DNA of 47,167 nucleotides. Origin: a virus. Position numbers and translations under genes: made by a program. The stretch lies in IMG/VR virus record IMGVR_UViG_3300009497_000009, positions 1 through 47,167 of that record; one strand, 5' to 3'. Under the pieces are notes generated by a model. It was given only the letters and a program-made list of their open reading frames with translations, was not told the DNA's origin and made no database searches. Positions 15,733 through 24,700 of this stretch are shown here, piece after piece (the first letter of the stretch is position 1; every line of letters starts with the position of its first letter).

Positions 15733-18700
15733 GTAATAAGGGTACTATAAATCCCATTACAGGTCTTCCGCAACAAAACACTTTAAACCCTATTACAGGG
15801 CTCCCGTTTACTACTGCAGAAGAGCTGGGTGCATTTCAAGCAAAAGTTAACCGCCAACGACCTCAAGTATCAGTAGCTCCTGGATTTGCTGCAACAACTG
15901 GGGACTTCTCTTCATATGCAGACAGAGGAGTAACACTTTCTGGGGGACCTAGCTACAAGGATTACTCTACTATAAGAGCCCTCAATCAAAGCGCAGGAGA
16001 AAAATTGTTAATCGGGGCCAAAAAAGGAACCGTTACTGGAGCTAGCGCTTTTGTAAACGGATTGCTTGGTATGGCGGGCGCTCTTGACTTTGCCGCTGGA
16101 AGTAATTTGAATCCTAAAAGCAGAGGATCTCTAGTTGGGACAGCTCAGGATTGGACAAATCTTGTTAATACTGAGGAGTGGCGGGAGAACTCTCGTAAAA
16201 ACAATCCACACTATTACACAAAGACAGAGCTGGATAACATAGGAAACTTTAACCCATTCTCTGAAAACAACTCATTTACATGGAACTTCCTTACTGACAA
16301 GATATTTGATGGTATAGGATTCTTAGTTGGGACAGCTGCATCAATATATGTTACAGCGGGTACAGGAGTTATTGGACGTGTTGGTCAGCTTGGGAATATA
16401 AGCAAGGGACTTGCAACGTGGAGAACTGCTAAAACTATAAAGAGTGGGCAGTCTTTGTCTAAGGCTCTTGGTACATACAGAACTACTAAAAACGTAGCAA
16501 GTAAGATATACAACGGTGCTGCTAAGACCGAAGCAGCTTTCTTATCTGCAGTAGGGGAAGCATCTATTGAAGGAAAGGAAACAGGTAAACAAGTGTATGA
16601 AAAGCTATATGCAGAAGCTCTGAGAAAGAAGACTGCAATGGGTTTACCTGCACAGCTTTCTGCACAAGAAGTGCAACAGCTTAAGTTACAAGCATTAGAA
16701 GCAGAGGGTGCTGCTTTTTATTCAAACGTGGGAGTACTGAGCTTGAGTAACTCTATAATGTTTAGGGGTCTGTTCAAACAGTTTGGAAAAGCAGCAGGAA
16801 CATCTAGATGGCTAAGAGCTGCAACAGCAGCAGAGAGAGCTGCAAAACCATCACTGCGTGTTGTAGACAAACTCAGTGGACTTCCAGGTTATGGTATTCG
16901 ACAAACTGCACAAGCAGCAAGATTTTCAGCCCCCTTCTTAAAAACAATGGCGGCTGAAGGATCAGAAGAAGCTGCACAGTATGCAATTACTGAGGGGATG
17001 ATTGAGTACGAGATGGCAAAGATGCATGACTCCGGATTGGGGGATATAGTAGAAAGTCTTATTGACACAAATAAGCTCCGAATTGCAGCAGAGTCATCTC
17101 CTGAGGTTGCAAGTAAAATGCTTGAGACATTTAGTAACCCAGAAGCGCGAGAACAATTTGTCATTGGATCTATTGTTGGTATTCTGGGTGGGGGAATACA
17201 AGGCTACAAGGAATCAAAGGCAAGCAGAAAACAAAGAGATGAGCAGGCAACTTTGCTTAACAACGAAGGTATGTTCCGAGCAGCAAGAGGAGCAGAGTCT
17301 GTAAACAAGCAGTCCTTTTTCTTGCAGAGAATGAATGAAGCAGAGCAAGCAGGAGACAGGGAGCAATTTGAATACTATCAAAGAAGACTGCAGGCAGAAC
17401 AAATACTGCAGCATTATAATAAAGGAAGCTTAGACTTGTTCAGAGAGATGCTGGAAGACTCAAAAAGTCTCCCGGAGAATGAGTTCAAAGAGCTTTATGG
17501 AATCAGCCCAGAGACAGTTATAGACCAGAATAAACTGGTAGATGATATTGTATCTAGATCCAAAGAGATAGAGAAGTCTGCAGAAATGATAGACGAACTC
17601 TACACAAGCTCCCCAACTGTTGGAGCAGGTAAGCTGTTCATGTCAAAAGAAGAGAAGGAGCTAGAGAAAAATAATCTTCAAGATGAAGCTATTTATAAAA
17701 ACTATTTAAAGCTAGAGCTAGGGTCGCTAAAGTTTATTGATGGGGCAATCTCAGAGAAAGTAGATAAAATTGAGGAGATGTTCCCAGGCCTCTTGACAGA
17801 TGTGCTTGTTACACAGACATACAAGAAAGGAAAAGAGGCAGACTATGAAGAGGGTACACGTACTAAGTCTGTTAATATGCGTGATCGTATACGCAACTAT
17901 GTAAGAAACAGATTTGGGGAGGTGGCTCTAGAAGAAGGCAAATTCAGTTTAGATGTACAGCAAAATCTAGAAAAGAATCTAAACACCATTCTAGCGAATA
18001 ATCAAGAACACACAGAGTTCGAGACTGTCAGAAAAGAATTGGTAGAGCTTAGGGAGCTTATTAGTCAAAGGGGTAATGCAGTCACTGCATACAATAACCT
18101 CAACAGAAGCCCGGAGCTGCGAGACCTTGCAATATCTGGAACAAAGATTGCATTGGAGCGGGAAGCACAAACAAAGAGAGATGCACTTGTTGATCAAATT
18201 ATTGCAGATACTGTAACACCTGAACAACTAAAAGCAAAAGCGGATAGAATTCTGCAACAAGGGAGCATCTCAGAAGAAGCTAGAAAAAGAGCCAACGACG
18301 AAATAGCTGCAAGAACAAAAACCAGATCAGATGCTCAACAGAAATGGGACACTATGTCCAGACCCGCAGTTGAAAATCTTGAAGGACTAAGCCCACTGCT
18401 AGACTCGTACAGAGAACAATATCTTAAGGACAGATCTCAAGAGGCCCCAATAAGAGATACTACTGTTGAGCAGAAGAGAAAAGCTGATGAGGCAGCAGAA
18501 ATAATAAAGAGACGAAAACAAGAGGGAGCACGACTTGCGGCTGAAAACCGCAAAACAGGAGAGCAATCTGCACCTGGACAACAGCCGACGGAGAAGGAAC
18601 AAAAAGGATTGCAAAGGAGGATTGACAGGAGTAAAAAGGATTTTGCTGCCGCTACAAGTCTTGAAGAAAAAGCTAAAGCCCTTCTTAGGTACCTTAATAG

Positions 18701-21700
18701 CGTCTCTAACTCCAAGGGTATTGCAAGTGAAGAGGATGCGGCTTGGTACGAAGCGAGTAAAGCTGAGCTAGAAGCTGAGGGATTTGTATTTGATGATATA
18801 GGTGATGAACTAAATAGCGATGAGCGAGATGAGCGAATTGGAGCGCCTTTTGACATCCGCACCGAAGAAACTAGCGATGCTGTTCCTAAAGGGAAAATAA
18901 TTATAAAGGCTGTAGTCAAACCAAGGCGGGTGGTAGACGGGAAGACAGTCAGCCGACCTACCTACGACGTAATTAGAGGAACAGGAACAACGGCTGCAAG
19001 GGATGCCTTAGTTGCTGAAGTATATGCTTTGGAGGATGAAATAACTACAGATAATTTTAATGAAATATCTCCTAAGCTAAAAGCCGCAAGAAAGGCTTTG
19101 AAGGATTACGATGATGCTAATTTCCCTTCATCTAAATCTGTTGCCGCCCCTAAGAAAGCAGCCCCTGAGAAAGTCGCAGATCAGGGCACCGCATCAACAA
19201 AGAAAGATGCATTGTTTACAACACACAGTGAAAGCCTGAACAATGAGGTAGTTAAAGATGCACAAGGAAGAGTAGTTGTTTCTTCTGACGGAGTACCCAT
19301 GGATAGTGGACTGGACTCAGAAAGAACAGTAAATGGGGAGCCTATTATTACTGATCGTAGCTTGCTTGATAGTGATAAAGTAGTAGCAGGAACGACGCTT
19401 GTACTGGAGGTTATAGAGGATGATTGGTGGCTTGGTAACAAAGGTAAGACTCAATATAGAAATGCCGCTGCACATATACCTATATATGTAAAGCTCCCAT
19501 CCGGAGAAGTACTCGGTGTGCTTACTGCTAATGACAGTGCTATGCGTCGTGCTGCCTACCAAGAATATCTGAAGGGCGCACAGGGACAACAAGTTACTGT
19601 AGCAGTTGCTAAGAAGTATCTTAATAACAGAAACAATGCTGTTGTAGAACTGCAAGACGGTACTACAGGCACGTTCCTATCCAGAGTAGATGAGGTGTTT
19701 GGGAACACTCCTCTTGGTGTTGTTACCTACGCAAAGAACCTGAGCAAAAAAGGTTTGACCGTAGCTAATACACAAGGTCTCACGCAAGAAGACCTTGATG
19801 CTATTGCAGAGCTGTCTAACGAGGTGACTAGTGATAAAGTAAGATACGGTCAGGTAGTTGCACTGCACAAAGACTCAAACGGAAAGTGGAAGTATAGCTT
19901 ACTACAGACGGCAAGACTTACTGAAGCAGAGCAAGAAGAAGCATTTAATCTGTTACTTGACTCTTCTCCGGAATCGTACCAGAAACTGGTCGATGAGGTT
20001 GGTTTGAATACACTAAGCCCAGCAGAAGTTGGGGAAGTATCTGTTACATATCTGCAAGTAGAAAAAGACTACATGCGGAATGCGGACAAGAGAGTGATAA
20101 GATTCGCAGTTCCTACACGCTCAGTAAAATCTGAGATGGCAAGAGCTGACTTAGAGAATGGGATGTTTGTAGTTGCATTAGACAACCGAACACTTACAAA
20201 TCTTGCAGACCCAAGTACAGCAGAAGCTACGGCTAAAGCAATACTCAACGGTAAGAAAGGAACAACAGAAGCTGGAATACTTGGTAACCTTATACAGAAA
20301 CTTGTTGAGAATGAGGATGGCTTTATAAATACAAAAGGAGCAGGTTTCCAGATTATAAAAGAGGACATGAGCAAAGAAGAAGCTCTTGCTTTTATAATGT
20401 CGTTGCCCGATGCTGTAAAAAGAACCTTAAAGAATAAGAGAAAGCAGGTAGATATTAACAGACTTAATGCTGACCCATCATACTATAATACTCTTGTAGA
20501 AGAGACAAGAGAAGACCCGCTCCCACTACAAACGGTCTTTGGGCACCGTGGTGTTATTATGACTGACGTTGTTCTGCATAATGGCTCTATGTACAATGGT
20601 ATTGGTCTTGAGTTTGACTTGTCCCAGCTTAAGATTGGGAACAAAAAACCAAAGGCAAACAACATAAAAGTATCTCGTCCTATATCAACAGCAGAAACTA
20701 ATGATGCACAAGCATTGTTTGATGAAGCAGCAAAAGCTCGAGAACAAGAAGTAGGAGAACAAGAATACGATCCCACTCAAGTTACTGATGATGATATAGC
20801 AGAAGCAGAAAAAGCAACCCGGAAGAGGCTTCTCGCTATACTTGCTGAAAGACGCAAGAAAAAAGGCCAACAGGAAACGGGAACAGGAACGGAGACAGAA
20901 ACGAAAACGGATCCAGAGGAAGAGAAGCTGAAGGGCATGGACTTAGAGGATGACGCATTTAGACTGTCTGCTAATAAGGGTAAGCGCTTGAATAAAGCTC
21001 AAGCTATTGCTTGGTTGAAGCAGCGAAACATCCCAGTAGAGTTTTATGAGATTGCAAAGCAGGTAGGTAGTAAAGTTGCACACGGCTATATGAAGAATGC
21101 TGCTGTGTATCTGTGGAACAACGCAGAAGTTGGGACTGAATACCACGAAGCATTCCACTATGTATTCCGCACATCTCTAAGCGAGAAGCAAAGAGAGGGA
21201 TTGTACAAAGAAGCTAGAAAGCGGTTTAATCTCCCCAATGCTACAGAGCTTGAGCTTGAAGAGGCAATGGCAGAGGAGTTCCGTAATTACGTATTTACTG
21301 CACAAGAGACCGGGAAGACTCTTCCTGGGAAGATCCGCAAGTTCTTCAACGATTTGTGGAACTTCATTAAGGCCCTGTTTGTAAATCCTGTAGGCGTAGA
21401 GCAGTTCTATTCTTTGATCGAATCAAACAAGGTTCCAAATAAATATGAAAGAAGCGCTGAGAAGTTTGCAACCAAGGGCGAGGTATACAGATTGGTGAGT
21501 GACTTGGGGAATGACTATGAGATGCAACAACAAGTCCTTGACGTTATCTCTATGCAGTTCGTTGATACATATAACGAAAGCAATCAGATGTTGCAGGGAA
21601 TGTCTCAACTAGAGGGCACAGGAAAAAACAACAAGGTTCTTGCAACTGCACTCCTTGGAACAACAGAACAAGACAAGGGAATTATTGCAGATTGGTTCTT

Positions 21701-24700
21701 GCAGCACTCTTTCTCAACAGAAACTGATGGGTACATGAGTGATGAGGCAATGGAGGCAATTAAAAATGCAAAGAGCTCAGAAGAAATAAAGAACGCTGTA
21801 AAGAAATACAAGCTTCAACGAAAACCCCCTCTGCAGGCATTTATAGAAGGTGAACTTCCTACTACTGTATTTAATAAAGAGGAGAAGACCCAGCGAAACA
21901 CAGCGATTATTTTCTACAATGTATGGAAAAACTGGTTTGACGTTACAGATGAGCTAGGTAACATTGAACAATACGGGTGGAGAGATGCAGCAGCTGCAGA
22001 TCTTCTTAAGTATGGGTTCACTATTCAGACTAGAGTTGCTACACGTACTGCACTGGAGCAAGAGGAAGAAGGGTCTCCTGAACAGGAGGAGGTGAACTTC
22101 GACAAGATCTATGACATTTCTCACTTTGAACAAGACCCACTCAAAGTGGCATCTAAAGAAGTGAGAAACCTGCTGTCTAGAATCGTGGACACAACGCCTA
22201 ACGTATTCGGGATACCTACTTATATAGACGTTGAGGCTACCCTTAGAAAAACAATTGCAGTTACTGCGGGCGCTAAAGGGTATTCAGAGATACTGGGTAG
22301 AATACAAGAGGCTGCTCGTATAGAAGAGATAGAAGCACAAAAGACAGATAGAAAAAGTCTGATACTTGGCCCACTTAAGGACTATCTTAATGGGACTCCT
22401 ACAGCACAAGAGGTTGCGGCACTTACCCGCTTCTTAACTAAGACATACTCAGAGCTTAGAATTGTACAAGAAAATCAGATCGAGACTACTGACGGTGGAG
22501 TAGAGATGTCTGTACAGACTATCAACTCTGACAGAAAGAGTGCAGTTATTAACTGGCAAGACACTTGGAAGAACGACGGACTTCAAACGCTTTCAGTCCC
22601 AAGACCCGGAGCAGTATTTACAGAGACTGAAGATGGGGGTATTGCCTTTAACAACAACATAACTGAGGGTCAAAATAGAATAGACCTGCTTAAAGAGGCA
22701 TTCCTCAACTACGATAGAGAGAACACAGTTGAAGGTAAGGCTACACAGCTAGGTAAAATAATGTGGAACCTTTCTTTGGGTATGGGCAGTACTGAGCAAG
22801 AGGCTACAGATCGCCTCATGTCTTACGTGCTAAAGAATACTACTCTAGACAACAATGAAATATCCAAGATATTTAAGAAGGTAATTTACTTGGCCAACCA
22901 AGCAGTAGACTTTAAGGTAGAGGGCGGAAGAGTAAAAGACGTGATGCTTAAGAAGGGCAAGGTTAGAAACTTCTTTGTATCAGAGGGATCTACAGTAAAG
23001 GAGCTTGCTAATATTGCTGCAGAATACAGTGTCCCAGTTGCAATAGCATATGTAAACGGGAAGGGAAAGACTATCTATCCATACAACCTCCCCACACCAT
23101 TCACTGATTTGATAGAAGATCTCAAACAAAATGCAGCTTCAAATAAGTATGCATTCTTGCAAGGAGATGAGTCTTTCACAGCAATGAACACTGAGCACAA
23201 AGCAATGCTCATGACCTTGATTGCAAATCCAGAATTTGAAATATCCAGCTGGGCACTTGATACTATCAACAATGAGGCATCAGATGACGCTAACATAGAG
23301 TACAAGAAAATGTCCGAACGAGACTCTCTGATACTCAAACTCAATATGTTTGTAAACCAAGGGTCAGCTATAAAGTATGGATGGATACCTGTTTCAACTC
23401 AGGAGACTAGAGGCAGATTGGACTTTGTTAAGTTCCCTAAGATAGAAGAGAAGAACTTCGCAGCTGTAGAAGCAGCAGGCTTGCAACGAGAAAGCTTTAG
23501 TGGAAGACTCAAGAGTGTTGTCATACGTGACTTGGTTCGACTTAGCAATAACCCACGTGTAGCTGAAAACTACAACAACGGCTTTCACTTAACGGGCATA
23601 GTCAATACTAAACTAGGTAGTGGCCTTTTGATGTCTGAAACTGTAAAGGACTATCTACAAAACCCAAAGGGTAAAGAATATCAGGACTTCAATAAGGAGC
23701 TTGACAGACAGGTAAAAGAATACGTAAACACTGTATTCAAACGAAATAGAGAGAACCTCCGCAACGAGCTCTTGCGATACAACATCATACGATTGGTTGA
23801 AGGCAAGCCAGAGTTCTTGGAGAAGTCCAAGCTTGACTCGTCAGTTCAGAAATACGGGGGAGTAAATAGATTCCTCAATAACTATATGATGACAGACATG
23901 CTAGCTCGCATTGAGATGGCAGAGATGTTACGTGGTGGTGTTGTACAATTTGAGAACTTAACCAAGTTCTACAAAAGAATGGGTCTTATACAAACTCCCG
24001 GAGATAAGCTTATGCAGAAGGGAGAGTTTGAAGCTGATCCAGATTACGGAATGGCCCCAACAATTGTGGAGGCCTCTATAGGGAAAATGCAAAACCAAGA
24101 GCCCTTTCATAACGAGGCAGCCGACAATCTTCGAGACCTTTCACTAGCTCCTTTCTATGAAAAGACTATGAAGATGTCTAAAGAGGAGGCACTTAAAAAA
24201 GCAGAAAGCATAGCAAAACAGTACAGAAACGATTTTGGTGACCATACAGATGCCCAAGCATTTGCTTCAGATCTCTTCTACAAAATGTATAAGCAGGGTA
24301 AAGGACAGTGGACATCAGAAGATGACGTGTGGTTTGATGAATATCTGAACAAAAAAGGAGAATGGAAAGGGGATAAATACATAGAGCCTATAAAGCCATT
24401 TGTAAACAATCAGGTTATGGAGAATGGGGCGTCTATATCTGATATGCAGAAGAACTCACTCTTGGTTGTTACGCGACCACTAGCAGAAATGAACACAGTT
24501 CTGGCGGCTATGTATCTTAGAATGAACAAAGCGGGGGACAACATACACATAATAAATACGGAGTCTGCAAAGAAGGGTGCGAAGGGTCAGGAGTTTGCTG
24601 TAAATCAAGAACTTGGAGCGACCATGTTTGAAGGACTTGAAGGAACAGAGATGAGCACAGATGGGTTGTACATACCACAAACTATAAGTGACAAAAGAGC

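Noticed and set aside
18437-18919. 160-codon minus-strand open frame within the giant gene
   Set aside because: Ser/Leu-rich antisense product in a region of clear plus-strand coding, typical of a shadow frame.
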